Assembly: GCA_963662175.1 (NCBI GenBank)
Contig: OY759216.1
Coordinates: 49,245,087-49,309,086, forward strand
Reading direction: 5' to 3'
Length of the DNA: 64,000 nt
Origin: Aradus depressus
Taxonomy: Eukaryota; Arthropoda; Insecta; Hemiptera; Aradidae
Shown: positions 30,660 to 41,614 of the stretch, piece after piece
Numbering within the stretch: the first letter of the stretch is position 1
How the letters are laid out: each line of letters opens with the position of its first letter
Translations under genes and position numbers: made by a program
Notes under the pieces: model-generated
What the model saw: only the letters and a program-made list of their open reading frames with translations
Database searches by the model: none
What the model was told of the DNA's origin: nothing

Positions 30660-30878
30660 TCACAATGCTGGAAGCCTGAAGGAGAGGTGTACTTGCCGAA
30701 CAAGATGGGCGGTCCACAAACTGACAGAGAGGCCCCCTACTGTGAGATGAACTTGGCTAATTACAAAATATTCATCAGTGTCTGAGACAGATTGACGACG
30801 GACCCTCCCCCCACCCTCTTCTTCAGCCAACATCACTCTTCCTATCCAATCCACCAGGCTCCCTTCTACATACTCTCC
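30660..30878 (-). CDS. Candidate terminal exon (219 nt, minus strand)
   Basis: Acceptor ACTGTGAATATTTAG precedes GGA at 30878, phase 0. The frame reads GEYVEGSLVDWIGRVMLAEE, a Gly/Arg patch, then SVSDTDEYFVIS, and stops at 30660. GC content and codon mix stand out from the flanks. A second frame overlapping it (30409-30717, reading SSPLLNSFLSYSSAETPSD) is also long and Ser-rich; one of the two must be a shadow, or a frameshift separates them. The acidic/basic C-terminal pattern suggests a cytoplasmic tail, but that is only an impression. Confidence 0.35.
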   Translation of the reverse strand, partial: GEYVEGSLVDWIGRVMLAEEEGGGRVRRQSVSDTDEYFVISQVHLTVGGLSVSLWTAHLVRQVHLSFRLPAL

Positions 30879-30959
30879 CTAAATATTCACAGTGAACATA
30901 TCGCAGTATAGCCTAGTTCTAACCAACCTTCATTAATCGCAGAATTATTTTGCAGTAAC

Positions 30960-31410
30960 AAAAAAAAAAGGGTAGATATACTCAAGCCATCGTTTCATAT
31001 TATATTATATTAAATAAAAAGTCGTCGGTAAATCACCGGCAATGTACCTCCCCAGAACGAATCAATAAATTAACTTTTCCCCCTCCCCTCCAAAACCAAT
31101 CTACCGTTTGCGCAAATATTCAATAGTTTACTTACATAGAAGCTCCTAAATCCTCATACAAAATTTTGTGTTATCAATTCATTACATCGGCAGTTATTAG
31201 TGCTTTTGAATTCAGTCAACCTCCCCTTCTGCCGATTCCGCTGAAAATTGGTGTTTCCTCCTTATGGGGTTTTAAAATCAAAAATTAAATTTTGAGACAC
31301 ACACAAAGACAGATATATGAATAGTTGATTTCCGACAAGGGTTCTGAATCCTCATGTTAAATTTCATGTCGATACATTCATTAAATCAGGATTTTTGAGC
31401 TGAGCCCCAA
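30960..31410 (+). repeat. LIR, head and two monomers
   Basis: After an A-tract, the head GTCGTCGGTAAATCACCGGC at 31020, then ACTTACATAGAAGCTCCTAA, a monomer core near 31170 and a second near 31368. The tail is missing. Confidence 0.75.
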
Positions 31411-31735
31411 TAAAGAACAACAAATGGACTAGAAGTAATGTCTTTTTCAGATAATGTTTTGTAGGACCAACACCAACCCAGTTACAGCGTCTTCTGAGAC
31501 ATCTCTGGATCGCCGGACATATTTCTATGGATTTAAAAGAGGATTAATCAATATTGCATATGTATGATATTTCTTGTGATTTTTTTACAAGGCATTAATG
31601 CAAGGAATGCCGAACACATAAATTCTTTAATACATTATCAAAACTGAAATTCTTTCCTAGACTTACAATACAATACTGTATACGAATAAAGTTGAATATC
31701 CCTTTTTCTATGAATTATGACAAAACGGGTGAAGA
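31411..31735. other. No recognisable feature
   Basis: AT-rich sequence. Nothing recognised. Confidence 0.45.
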
Positions 31736-31737
31736 GA

Positions 31738-32085
31738 GCGCCGGTAGCTCAGTGGTATGCATGCTTGCTTACTGAGCTCAAGTTCGCAGGTTCGAAACCC
31801 GGCCGAGGCCCTTAGTTTATTTTATATGGGAGGTAAAATATTTCAATGGAAAAAAGGCTTATAAGTTGTTTTTTTTACTGTAGCAATGATGAATTACAAA
31901 GGGTATTTTTATGTAAAATATGATGGGCCTGGCAATTAGGTTAAAGTTAGGGTTAATTTATAATTTAGGATAGGCAAAATTTAGTATTCTCATAGTAGAG
32001 TCCACCAGAGTGACAAAATAACGCTCTGGTAGTAGGCGATATGACCACGTTAAAGCCCGGGCATGAGTCATAATAACTAACATAG
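31738..32085 (+). mobile_element. SINE with intact tRNA-like head and replaced centre
   Basis: Head GCGCCGGTAGCTCAGTGG and TTCGCAGGTTCGAAACCCGG, with near-consensus A and B boxes. After TTTATATGGGAGGTAAAAT the usual central block is missing, replaced by about 110 bp of AT-rich sequence. The tail (CTGGTAGTAGGCGATATGAC, CCCGGGCATGAGTCATAATA) returns at 31970. Confidence 0.8.
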
Positions 32086-33114
32086 GTGGTGAAAGGGAAT
32101 GTGTATTGTGGTATTGCCTACCGGAAGGTGTGAAGGCTATATTTAGTCTGGTAATGGACGGTAACAAAGATGTTATGCTTATGATAGATCAATGAATGGA
32201 GCTCTGACGTAGGTGCTCTACCCACCCCCACCCCCTCACTCCCTTCAACAAATTTTCTAAATGAGTAATTACTCAAACACCGTTTTACACTGAAAGGCTA
32301 CAAAGCTGTGTCGACAAGGGCCAAGATTGGTTGTAGTACTTTCAGTTCAACAAAATTCAACAATATGCATATTTAGACTTTTTTTTCTCCACAATAATTA
32401 AGCAATTTTCGACTATGAACGACCTATAAATAAGGTTGAAGCGCCTGCCAGCAACACAGGCTCCTCAGTGGGTCCTCCTCAAACAGGAATGAAAATTATT
32501 TTTGGATAATTACAAACTTCTTAAGTAGGAATGTTCAACAGCTATCATGAGAAGAGAAAGTAAAAAGGCAATGGAATCGTTGAGGGAAATAAATGAACAT
32601 GATGAAGTATTAAATAAAAGAATATTTATTTTAGATTATAGAAAAGGCAGATGTATGTTTCGCAATAAAAAACAATTGATTTAATAATAATTTATGGTTT
32701 CCAGATTTACTTTGTGAAGCTCCATTCTAGGAATAGATAATTAAAATGCACAATTTCTTTGTCAAACTTCACTATATATTCTCAAATACTCAACTAGTTT
32801 CGCCGTGTTAAGGCATTATCAAGAGTCACTTACAAACAATTGATTTAATGACCATATCAGATATGCTTTGGGACTTTTACTTGACTATATCCCTATAACA
32901 CATAAAAATATATTTACAACCCCAACCCAAATATGAAATAAAGCACGCACATATTGAGAAACATTTGAACTTTTCATATGACGACTATAGGATCAAAATA
33001 TATCTACAAATAAATACTTCCTGGTCCCAATACCCAACAAAAAAGGAAAGTCTTTATTCTTCTAAGCAAGGGAATTGATAACGAATACACTTCCTTACAT
33101 ATTTATAAGATGAT
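32086..33114. other. Mostly featureless; possible Penelope-like end
   Basis: AT-rich. At 32797-32835 the minus strand reads CTTGATAATGCC..GGCGAAACTAG, resembling a Penelope terminal hairpin with a GCC/GGC stem, but the first box is degenerate. Nothing else recognised. Confidence 0.35.
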
Positions 33115-33415
33115 TACTACTTTCCCAGCGATATAAAGTGTAGGGGAAATTATGTAATAGATTAGAAATTCGCCGGAAATTTCGTGTCTTCCAAGCCCCT
33201 GATTTCAAGAATGAAAAAAAAAAAATGCTGCCTGTCAGTGAACACGCCTGAAATGTGTACCCAGAACTCTATATGAGAACGAAATTGATTTTCAGTCAAA
33301 TCGGTCAAAGGGAAGGAGAGTTAGCGAGGACTGGGCTTAACTCAATAACTGCTGATGTAATAAATGTGATATGAAATTTGATGTTTGAATCCAAAACCCT
33401 ATAAGAGCGACATCT
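33115..33415 (-). repeat. LIR, reverse
   Basis: TACTTTCCCAGCGATATAAA at the tail, GAAATTTCGTGTCTTCCAAG, TGCCTGTCAGTGAACACG, then TTGATTTTCAGTCAAATCGG and ATAACTGCTGATGTAATAAA. The head is missing. Confidence 0.7.
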
Positions 33416-33479
33416 ATCTTTTTATTTATTATTTATTGTATACAATTATGATTTGTGTGAACTCGGACATTGAACGATG

Positions 33480-33620
33480 GTTCAGTGCCAGGGACTCATT
33501 AAAGACTCCCCACCCTAACTAAACGAGGGTAGGCAAAATGTCCACGAGAGCGACGAAAAGTTCTCTGTTAGTAAAGGGATATGATCTCATAGTTAAAGAC
33601 CGGGCCTGAGTCCAAAAACA
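33480..33620 (+). mobile_element. SINE, 3' portion, diverged
   Basis: GACTCATTAAAGACTCCCCA, GAGGGTAGGCAAAATGTCCA and ATATGATCTCATAGTTAAAG in order. Head absent. Confidence 0.6.
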
Positions 33621-34184
33621 AACAAACAGAACTAGGCCAAAATTAGAATAGAGAAATATTGTGAGAGAATCCTAACCTGTTGCTACTTCTATAAGAAAAG
33701 GTATGAGCCAGGATAGGTTAGGTTCTGCAATGGGAGCTATCCTAGAAAACACTTTCCTAGAACTTCATCACAAAAAAAGAGGGCAGAGGAAGGACCCTAG
33801 CAGGTATCCTGCTACCCTTGAAAATCATCCCTTCAGACCTCCCGTCCTTTTCAACACACTACCTAACAGCTTTTTATACCGCCTTCAACATAGAATTTCA
33901 AAATATTCTATTTAAAAAATGAATTTCTTTATTTTCAATGAAAAATATTTACATTTAGTTATTATGACTCATGCCCTACAATATTGTATCCCCTACAATA
34001 TAATATAATATGTAATTTTTTCGACAATTTATCCATTTTATGAAGGGTTTAAAATCAATAGCATTTAAGAGTCAACTAATCATAGTTATTATAATACACA
34101 CCGCTATCTATATAAGTTCCGTACAGTTCATAAAATTCTCTCGATGATGATACACGACCTACCAGCCACTTGAACAATGGCGCA
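33621..34184. other. No recognisable feature
   Basis: A 70-codon plus-strand frame at 33703-33915 (residues SAMGAILENTFLELHHKKR) has no motif. The rest is AT-rich. Confidence 0.35.
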
Positions 34185-34255
34185 CTGAGCGGCCGGGACG
34201 TGAAACCAGACACAGCGACCAATGAGAGAACCTCGCACTCACGTGATACACAACT
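34185..34255. promoter_or_regulatory. Promoter-like motif cluster
   Basis: Within 65 bp there are GCGGCCGGGACGTGAAAC, a CCAAT motif (GACCAATGAGAG) and an E box (CACGTG, near 34241). GACCAATGAGAG also occurs in the 3.2-kb patch. No transcript evidence. On the minus strand an open frame (34076-34297) crosses it. Confidence 0.3.
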
Positions 34256-34293
34256 ACTTCTTTGGCGTACCCACAAGTATCTTTTTGCGTACC

Positions 34294-34384
34294 CCACTTA
34301 AGGGCCTCTATCGGCCGGGTTTCGAACTCACGATCTTGAGCTCAGTAGGCTATCACGCTACCTTTGAGCTACCGGACCCTTCTG
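34294..34384 (-). mobile_element. SINE, tRNA-like head only
   Basis: GGCCGGGTTTCGAACTCACG, ATCTTGAGCTCAGTAGGC and TTTGAGCTACCGGACCCT. Body absent. Confidence 0.75.
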
Positions 34385-35639
34385 GTTCATTTACGTTTTT
34401 AATTTTCTCGAGAAATTTGAATTTACTATTGTAATCAAAACATTACAATCTTTATTTGATGATGAATTATGCCCCAGATATTCAACGGTTGATTAAATAC
34501 TAAAATAAATAATAAGGATGGCATTCTTCAGTCTGTCTCAAAAACATCGGTTGCATTCTATTCTCGTATATTAAGAGTCAATCGCCACTCAAAAACACAA
34601 ACAGCATTCTCCTTTCTATATCATCACTCAAATCACCAATGGCCCAGAGACCTTTTTGGTAGCAGCAATGAGTGTTTAAGAAGTGTTTTCTTAACAATAT
34701 TCCTCCTTTGCTAAATGTAGTTTCTTCTGTACAATTTTGTTACCAAATAGCAAAAATTGTGTAAAACTGAAAATGTGAACATGAATGGAACGGTAGAGGA
34801 GAGAGACTCGGTTGTTTTTTTCTTTGTTGAGCTGAGAATTCCGAACCATTTCCTGTTCTCCGAATAATGAATGACCTGCCTCGGGGTCCACTCAGGTCAA
34901 AACGAGGCCTTCTCGGGAATTCCATCTCCTCCCTCCATCATTATTTTCGGGATCTTCGTTCAAGATTCAATAGAAATAGTTAAATGTTCGCGTCTGAGAA
35001 GATATTTTAACCGGTCTTCAGTTTCCAACTTACTCTTTGAGGGAAGAGATAATGAACATGAAATGGCTAATCCCAGAGAACTATACTTTTCCGTTAAACC
35101 ATAACATGGTAATTGAATATGACATACAATTTCGTACAGAAAAACATCTTATAAATTATATATATATCTATAGAAATCTTACAATATAAAAGAGGTGAAG
35201 TATAATAATTACAGAAAGTAAATAAATAGAAAATAAATTAATATATAAGTTCCTAATAAAATAAAGACAACAGATATTATTTTTATTAAATTGTATAGTA
35301 TATATATATACTATTATATATATATATATATTCTTATATTTCTTTAAGGTGTCTTCTTTCATGATATTTAGGGGCGATTACACGCCCCTTCCTCAAAGGG
35401 CAAAATAAATATTAAAAAAAATATATAAACAAATAACAATAAAGTAAAAAGTAAATATCTAATACAATTAATAATATACATATTAAACAAAAAGTAATTA
35501 TACCAGAAATTATAGAATATTCGTGGCAGATCTCTGCCAAGAAAATTGAAATTAAAGCAAAAAAGTATGAATTAAAGCTTTTATATGCGAAGCACTTTTA
35601 TAGCATTTTCTTATTCATTCTTTATGTTTCACTTATATT
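34385..35639. other. AT-rich; AT microsatellites
   Basis: Contains a stray piece of the 1-545 repeat near 34507 and TA-rich simple repeats at 35157-35170 and 35298-35332. A 77-codon plus-strand frame at 34871-35104 has no recognised domain. Confidence 0.45.
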
Positions 35640-35757
35640 TTTTGTTAAAATACAGTAACCATCAACGAAGGTACTCAGGAAGGCGAAGAAGAAGGAAAGC
35701 CCGTTTACTATGGCTGGAGGACGACGAGCGGGAGGAAATGAAGAATCTAGAAGGAGC

Positions 35758-36110
35758 CTAGTGTCTAGGAAATAAATGTAAGAAGTATCATCAGTGAAAT
35801 AGATCCAATGAATACTAAATACTCCAAAAAATAACTATACATAAATCTGTCTCTGGAGGAATTCAATATGACATGCGCACTGGCAATATAGGCCATCACT
35901 GAAAGTCCAGAAGGCGACGTCAGGATCCACTCAGTATAAGGCCTGCAGGTAAAAAGATGTAAGGGACTTAACTCACTTTTTCTTCGGAAAATTGAGTTTA
36001 AATTTAACATTTTTCTTATTCAGATGCAAAATGCCTGAGTTGTGACATAGAGCCTTATGCCACTATATCACCTTCTTCCAAGGCCACCAACAGCTGCTAA
36101 TACAGTCTGA
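35758..36110 (-). CDS. Candidate 3' exons of a membrane-type protein (minus strand)
   Basis: Exon 35758-35951 follows the acceptor CATCTTTTTACCTGCAG. Its frame reads PYTEWILTSPSGLSVMAYIA, then YSYFLEYLVFIG and SLMILLTFIS with a stop, so it holds two hydrophobic stretches. An upstream 45-nt candidate near 36066-36110 (acceptor ACCTTAAGTGCAG, donor AAGAAG/GTGATA) reads WIQTVLAAVGGLG and is in phase with it. Adjacent sequence has other open frames, so the assignment is tentative. On the plus strand a Lys/Arg/Glu-rich frame occupies 35660-35760, just past the stop. Confidence 0.3.
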
Positions 36111-36654
36111 ATCCACCTGCACTTAAGGTTATTCTTATAATATGAAACCTCTCTCTAATTAAACCAGCTGGTCCGATAAAGATGCGACATAGACTTCCAA
36201 AACTGACCATTAGAGAACAGGATCTGAGGCCAGACGAGAACAATATGGAATCAGATATCAGTTTGAATATATCTCTGGGAAGAACGGACAGAACACATAA
36301 TTATATTCAATGTTTGTTTCAGTTGAAAAGAGCCAAATAAATAAGCTACAATCCTCAAATAAATCTGTTTAGAGCGATAAAGCAAGCATTATGCAGCAAT
36401 AATAAATCCAGAGTCCTAACCTCACTCACTAAATCTTATCCCGAGACTCCTTAATTCCTTTATTTATCTCTTGTCTGATTAATAACTAGTAATTAATAAT
36501 AACTATTATGATACGTAATAATGATGGGAAGGAAGAATAAACTTAATAATACTGAGTCTGTAAAATAGGGGTTACTAGCCTTATGACCTTTTTCTTTGGA
36601 GGATTAACGTAGCACACTAAAAAAAAATTAAAACAATACCAATTAAAAACAAAA
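36111..36654. other. Repeat-free sequence
   Basis: One of the longer stretches without a recognised repeat. Open frames on the minus strand (e.g. LMVSFGSLCRIFIGPAGLIR near 36180) sit behind an acceptor-like CTCGTCTGGCCTCAG, but competing frames are equally open, so no exon is called. Confidence 0.35.
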
Positions 36655-37110
36655 TTCGGTGAATCATGTCGGTTGACTTCCATAGGGGCTTCTGAATCCT
36701 CAAAGTAAGTTTTTTTTAGATTGAGTAGAGCCCCCCTCCAATCCTCTCATCCCCTTCGGCCGTTTTCACTGAAAATTGATAGGTGTTTACGGGGTTTGGA
36801 AATTAAATATAAAATTTTATGTTCATTACATCGGCAATTATTACATTTGTTTGTGTTAAGCCCACCCTTGCCTTTGGCGGAATTAGCTGAAAATCAATAG
36901 GTGTCGTCCTTAAGGAGGTCTGGATATACACATAAAAGTTCGTGTCGATATGTATCCGATCTACATTCAGTCTATCGGAATTTATCGTGTTCACAGACAG
37001 GACATTGTTGTCCATTTTTGGAATCCCGGTAAAACATGAAATTCCGATGAAAATTCAACATCGAATTTCTGACCAACTTCTATACTTTGTATAGATGGGG
37101 AAGTAAAATG
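36655..37110 (+). repeat. LIR, nearly complete
   Basis: GGTGAATCATGTCGGTTGAC, TTCATTACATCGGCAATTAT, then a monomer with TAAAAGTTCGTGTCGATATG, and tail ATACTTTGTATAGATGGGGA. The head is shortened. Confidence 0.7.
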
Positions 37111-37244
37111 TCTGTATAACTCCAGCGGCCTTACAACTTCAACTATCAAGTCCGGCCTTGTAGCTTATTGTTACAAAAATGTAGATTAGTTTAGAAGTAT
37201 CAAGTCAGTCAAATAATATAAAAAAAACAACCATTATTTCTATT

Positions 37245-37330
37245 GAATTTTCAGTGCTGTATGAAGTATATGGGAAGATAGGTAATCGGTGAAAAATTCT
37301 ATGTTGTTTTCATTTTTGGCAAAATCTCTT
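37245..37330 (-). repeat. LIR tail fragment, reverse
   Basis: CAGTGCTGTATGAAGTATAT, TAATCGGTGAAAAATTCTAT. Short and diverged. Confidence 0.5.
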
Positions 37331-38070
37331 TAGAAACTTCAATCTTCTAAACCTATCTCCCTTCTACCTCCATCTGCATTACTATCCAGTAATCATGGAT
37401 TTATCCCTTAGAAGATGAAATACGTGTATCATTATTTGAGAACTCCAAATTTGGAGCACTCTGGAGGCAAGGAGTGAAGACAACCCGCCCTGCCCTCGAT
37501 CAGTCTGCATCCAACTTGACTCTGAGATCATTCTATAACTTATTTTACTCCTTATCCTCTTTTTGCTAATTTTACGTGTAATATTTTTAATTTTAATTAC
37601 TTTATGTATTTTTAGTTTCTATTTTGATATTAACACTTAATATTTTATATTACTCTTTATGTTACATAACTTATTTATTGTAAATTGTTTATAAATTCTA
37701 GTTATCTTTTTTAATTTTTTTGGTTTATATATGTTTAGATTACTACCTGATGATGGCAGTTAATTGGTGAAAATAGTTGTGGTGTAAATAAAATATAATG
37801 TTGGACTGATACCTCCATATTACTTATTTGACAAGTAAGTCCACTAAATCCGCCTACCAATCAAGAAATAAATTATTTGAAGATGTCGAAATTTTTTATT
37901 TTATGATTAACCCTCTAAAACAGAAAACTATTAGAGAAGCCTATAAAGATCATCAGAAACTCTTTGGTAGAAAAGTCTTCAGTCAACAGACTAACACAAG
38001 AACCCTTATCTTTTTCGAACTGAGGATTAATTAACTGGGGTATTACCTACACTGTGAATCAACCACTTAA
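37331..38070. other. AT-rich, with a possible Penelope-like end
   Basis: At 37748 the plus strand reads CTGATGATGG..GGTGAAAATAG, reminiscent of a Penelope terminus. A 68-codon frame at 37828-38034 has no motif. Confidence 0.3.
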
Positions 38071-38071
38071 A

Positions 38072-38096
38072 CCCCCCCCCCCCCCCCCCCCCCCCC
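38072..38096. repeat. Poly-C tract
   Basis: About 25 consecutive C residues on the plus strand. Confidence 0.9.
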
Positions 38097-38143
38097 AATA
38101 AAATGAGCCCTGAAGGAGCAGGACGAGGTGTTGTTAAGGACCT

Positions 38144-38428
38144 CTAATGTAGAGAATCAGTGAACAAGGTAGATGATAGTGTAAAGCAGACAGCTGCTAC
38201 CTCTACAAGAGGCAGGGAGTCATGATCAAAGCCGATAATGGAATTATCAGCAAACCACAGGTAGCATGCCAAAGTAGAGGGGGGCTTCTTCAACTTACCA
38301 TAATGTTCCTCGACTACCTCACTCTCACGTTTAAAGAAGAAGGATTTATTAAACATATTCTGAGGACAGACATACATATAATTTAACGGTATCAATAAAA
38401 AACAAGCATCACTGCTGCCCTTATACAA
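38144..38428 (-). CDS. Candidate coding segment with a possible 61-nt exon (minus strand)
   Basis: A 94-codon minus-strand frame is open here. Inside it, 38299-38359 is flanked by a strong acceptor (ATGTCTGTCCTCAG) and a strong donor (TTATG/GTAAGT) and reads NMFNKSFFFKRESEVVEEHY. A further acceptor (CTGCCTCTTGTAG) near 38207 would give an in-phase last exon ending LFTDSLH. The intervening 96 nt is also open and protein-like (LACYLWFADNSIIGFDHD), so an unspliced reading is equally possible. No ATG at its start; no family recognised. Confidence 0.3.
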   Translation of the reverse strand: MYKGSSDACFLLIPLNYMYVCPQNMFNKSFFFKRESEVVEEHYGKLKKPPSTLACYLWFADNSIIGFDHDSLPLVEVAAVCFTLSSTLFTDSLH

Positions 38429-38780
38429 GTTCAGATTTTAAAAAGTTTTAGAGATTATGTAATTTCATGTAGAGAGAAAAATACATATATTTTTTAAACT
38501 CTCATGCAAAAATGAACGAATAAATAAATAATTTAAAATTAAATAGACGAAATACATACGTGACCAGAATAGAAATTATACAGAACTTGGAATATTTTTA
38601 CATAATACAAGGTACGTTCTAATTAATTAATTATATATTATGTTAAATTTGATATGCCTATGTTTTAGGTATTTTTTATGTTGGTGTTAGAAGGACCAGG
38701 CGAGACAGGCATACATGATAGTTCAGAGGAGACATTTGTAAGGTGGACTTAGCTATGATGGGAGAGGAAAAAATTGGAAG

Positions 38781-38870
38781 ATGAGGTCGCTGATTTTGTT
38801 AATTTTCTTATTGATATGTTGGGTGAAATCGTCTAGAACAGGGCCACTTTTTGCAAATAGAAAAGGCTAG
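38781..38870 (+). CDS. Short ORF with signal-peptide-like start
   Basis: ATG in context GGAAGATGA, then RSLILLIFLLICWVKS and a short basic tail ending FANRKG before the stop; 29 codons. The hydrophobic core would suit a secreted peptide, but there is no homology or transcript evidence, and short AT-rich ORFs often look like this. Confidence 0.15.
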   Translation: MRSLILLIFLLICWVKSSRTGPLFANRKG

Positions 38871-39009
38871 GCGAGAGAGCAACCCCGGTCTTGTGTAGGA
38901 GAACAGATTGTATATGTATGTAAATATATAACTTCGAAAGAAGATACAAGATTGCAATCCTCCCCCCAATAGAGAAGATTGGGAAGACAATGGAACCAGG
39001 GTTATACTT

Positions 39010-39385
39010 CAAGATTTCTTGGTGTGTTACATACAGATGGTTCTAGAGTGAATAATCACTCAGGAGTCGGAATATATTCCTCTGGACTTACAGAAGAAAG
39101 AATACCGACAAAGAAAAGGTCATTGCGGAAAGGAAATTCATCTTCATCAACAAACAACCAACCCCGGTGGACATTGAAAAAAATGATCGGGTATCTAACA
39201 CAGGACACCACTCAGTAAAAAAACGTTTCTTTATAATGGATCTTGTTCCGGATCCAATCTGCAGAAGATGTGAAGTAATGGAGAAAACCATGGTACACAT
39301 CTTGGGCGAATGTGAAGATTATTCGCACCACCAATGAGACGTTCCTCAACCCAGATGATGAAACACAACTTCGAGAGATTTATCC
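39010..39385 (+). pseudogene. Non-LTR retrotransposon fragment (RNase H and zinc-knuckle region)
   Basis: One frame reads TDGSRVNNHSGVGIYSSG, the first RNase H motif. After a frameshift FIMDLVPDPICRRCEVMEKT then MVHILGECEDYS gives the C-x2-C..H..C tail pattern of many non-LTR elements. It has several breaks. Clade uncertain, within the Jockey/R1/I group. Confidence 0.65.
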
Positions 39386-40145
39386 GAAACAATAAAACTC
39401 CCGTCGGTATTTTTTAGCGAAGAAGCACATGTTCTCTTATCTCATAGATGTGATTTGTATATGTGAAGGATCACTGAAGAACCGACTGGGGATCAACATA
39501 TTATTTTTTCGAAAACAAAAGTCACAAATCTAATGAAAGTTGTTAATCTTTAAGGCTTAATTATGCTTTCCGACGATCAATTTATCTTGTTTTGTGAATA
39601 AGACAAGTCAAAGAACATATTGACTGAAAAAATATTTGAAAAGTATGTTTAAAAGGTAAGAAAAAGTATCAAAAATGCCTACTCCGGGTAAGGAAGACTT
39701 TACGTCTTTATAAGAAAAAAAATTAATAAACAATTTCTCTAACCCCTAGAGGCCCGAAATAAGTTTCTTGGAACGCCCCTAAACTTGGTAGATATGCCAA
39801 AGTTTTTTTGAAGGGTCCCATCCATGGTTACTATCAAACTGTCTCAAGGTAATTAAGTTAAAATTGTCAGTCAGTTACAGGTGTAGACGGATCTGGGTAA
39901 ACTTTTCAGACAGCCACCCAAAGTCAATAAAAATTATAATAGCTTAGTCGGGTGGGCTTGTTAACTTTAATTATGCCGAAAATGTCTATAACATTAACGT
40001 TCAATAAAAAAAATAAAAATCCAGGCAATCGGGCCACGGGACCATCCCAACCCCACTACTTCAGTATTCTTTTCAACAGTCAACTAGATATATTTTATCA
40101 AAACAAAACACACAGTTGTTAATCGTGTATATATATAATGAAATT
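39386..40145. other. No recognisable feature
   Basis: AT-rich sequence. Nothing recognised. Confidence 0.45.
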
Positions 40146-40148
40146 TAG

Positions 40149-40487
40149 GGGCGCCGGTAGCTCAGTGGCATGCGTGCTTGACTTCTGAGCTCAAGATCGT
40201 GGGTTCGTAACCCGACCGAGGCCCTTAGTTTATTTTATCTGGGAGGTAAAATAAACTTAAGCACGCCGTCCTTCGGATGGGACGTTAAGCGATGGTCCCG
40301 AGCCGGTACGATGTCAGCTACTCGTTAAAGACCCCTAACCCTAGGTGAATAAACATTTAGGGTAGGCAAAATTTATGATTTCCACATTAGAGTCGGGCTC
40401 CACCAGTGACGAAAGAGCGCTCTGGTAGTAGGCGATATGACCTTGTAGTTAAAGCCCGGGCATGAGTCATAAAACCTAACCTAACCT
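40149..40487 (+). mobile_element. SINE, full length
   Basis: Reference copy: A box region GGCGCCGGTAGCTCAGTGGC, B box region GTGGGTTCGTAACCCGACC, then GGGAGGTAAAATAAACTTAA, centre CGTCCTTCGGATGGGACGTT, GGTACGATGTCAGCTACTCG, CTGGTAGTAGGCGATATGAC and tail AAAGCCCGGGCATGAGTCAT. It ends with CCTAACCTAACCTA. The central block looks like the conserved domain shared by some metazoan SINE superfamilies, which I cannot name reliably. Confidence 0.9.
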
Positions 40488-40911
40488 ATAATAAATTTTT
40501 TTTTTCTCCTCTTGGCCTGATGTTCCGTGCATATTGGCACATAAAAAATATTATGTGCATATTGGCACATAAAAAATATCATAAGATAAATAAAGTGATG
40601 CACACCCGTGATGAGATAGCTCGGTTTCGTATAAGCGATTTTGTTTACCTCGCAAAAGGACCCTACAATTCTACATTTGAGGGTTCTGTACATATTTTAG
40701 TGAGTAAGATCTATATTTCATGATAAAGTCGTACTATGACAATACCAAATCATAATATAATATGATAAAGTAAATAATAAAGACTCTCAGACAATTATAT
40801 TAATTCACAGTTTTTCTTAAAATACAGAAATAAAATAAATAAATAAAGACACTGACTTATTCATTCAAAGATGTCTACACTATATTCATACCGAAACCGA
40901 ATATGTACATA

Positions 40912-41614
40912 CAGTAGGACCTCCATATAACGAAATTGAAGGTTCCAAAGTAAAAGTTCGTTACATAGAAACTTCGTTATAAAGAAATTGTATTTTTTTA
41001 CAGTTTAAAAAAAATATAGAAATACATACATAGTATGTACAAATGTATTTAACTTGTGTTTTTATGAAATGTAACACAGGATATTATGTATACACCTATA
41101 TAAGGTTAAAAATAAATAAAAACACTCAATTAGAGAAAAAAATATACATACATATGTATTTATCTGCATGAAATATATGTACATAATAAAATACAAAAAA
41201 ATTTACTACATTTTATGAAGCAATAGGGAAATGTATACATATCAATTGGTATGTAATTTATTGAACTGGGAAGTATTTTCTAATATCTTGTTGAACACGT
41301 GTTTGTAACTTCTCATAGAAATGTTCACAATCGTTTAGCATTTGGAAAACATTATCAGGCACTTCTTCAATGACAGCTGGCGGGTTCTTCTATGGCGCCT
41401 CCCCTTCTCCCATTGTCGTCATTACATAATTATATAATTTTAATAATAAAAATTACTTTTTGGATTTTTTTTTCGGAGCATTTTAATTCGTTATATGGAA
41501 GATTTTCTTCGTTATCTGGAAACATTTTATAATGGAATTTCATTTGTCTTTAAAAAGAAATTCGTTACAGAGAAAATTCGTTATATAGAAGTTCGTTACG
41601 TAGAGGTTCTACTG
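40912..41614 (-). mobile_element. pogo/Tigger-like DNA transposon, internally deleted
   Basis: Inverted ends CAGTAGGACCTCCATATAAC (left) and CAGTAGAACCTCTACGTAAC (complement of the right end) are flanked by TA on both sides, as in the Tc1-mariner superfamily. The CAGTAGAACCTC end is characteristic of pogo/Tigger. On the minus strand near 41276-41420 a leftover C-terminal frame reads PAVIEEVPDNVFQMLNDCEH and ends in YFPVQ, so coding runs right to left. The catalytic DDD region is missing; non-autonomous. Confidence 0.8.

Noticed and set aside
31738..31815. tRNA gene
   Set aside because: A and B boxes are good, but the cloverleaf is incomplete and the sequence continues into a dispersed SINE body.
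32797..32835. Third hammerhead-like motif
   Set aside because: The CTGANGA box is changed to CTTGATAA; too degenerate to call.
40475..40489. CCTAACCTAACCTA, like the arthropod telomere repeat (TTAGG)n
   Set aside because: Only about two and a half units at the end of a SINE; not a telomeric array.
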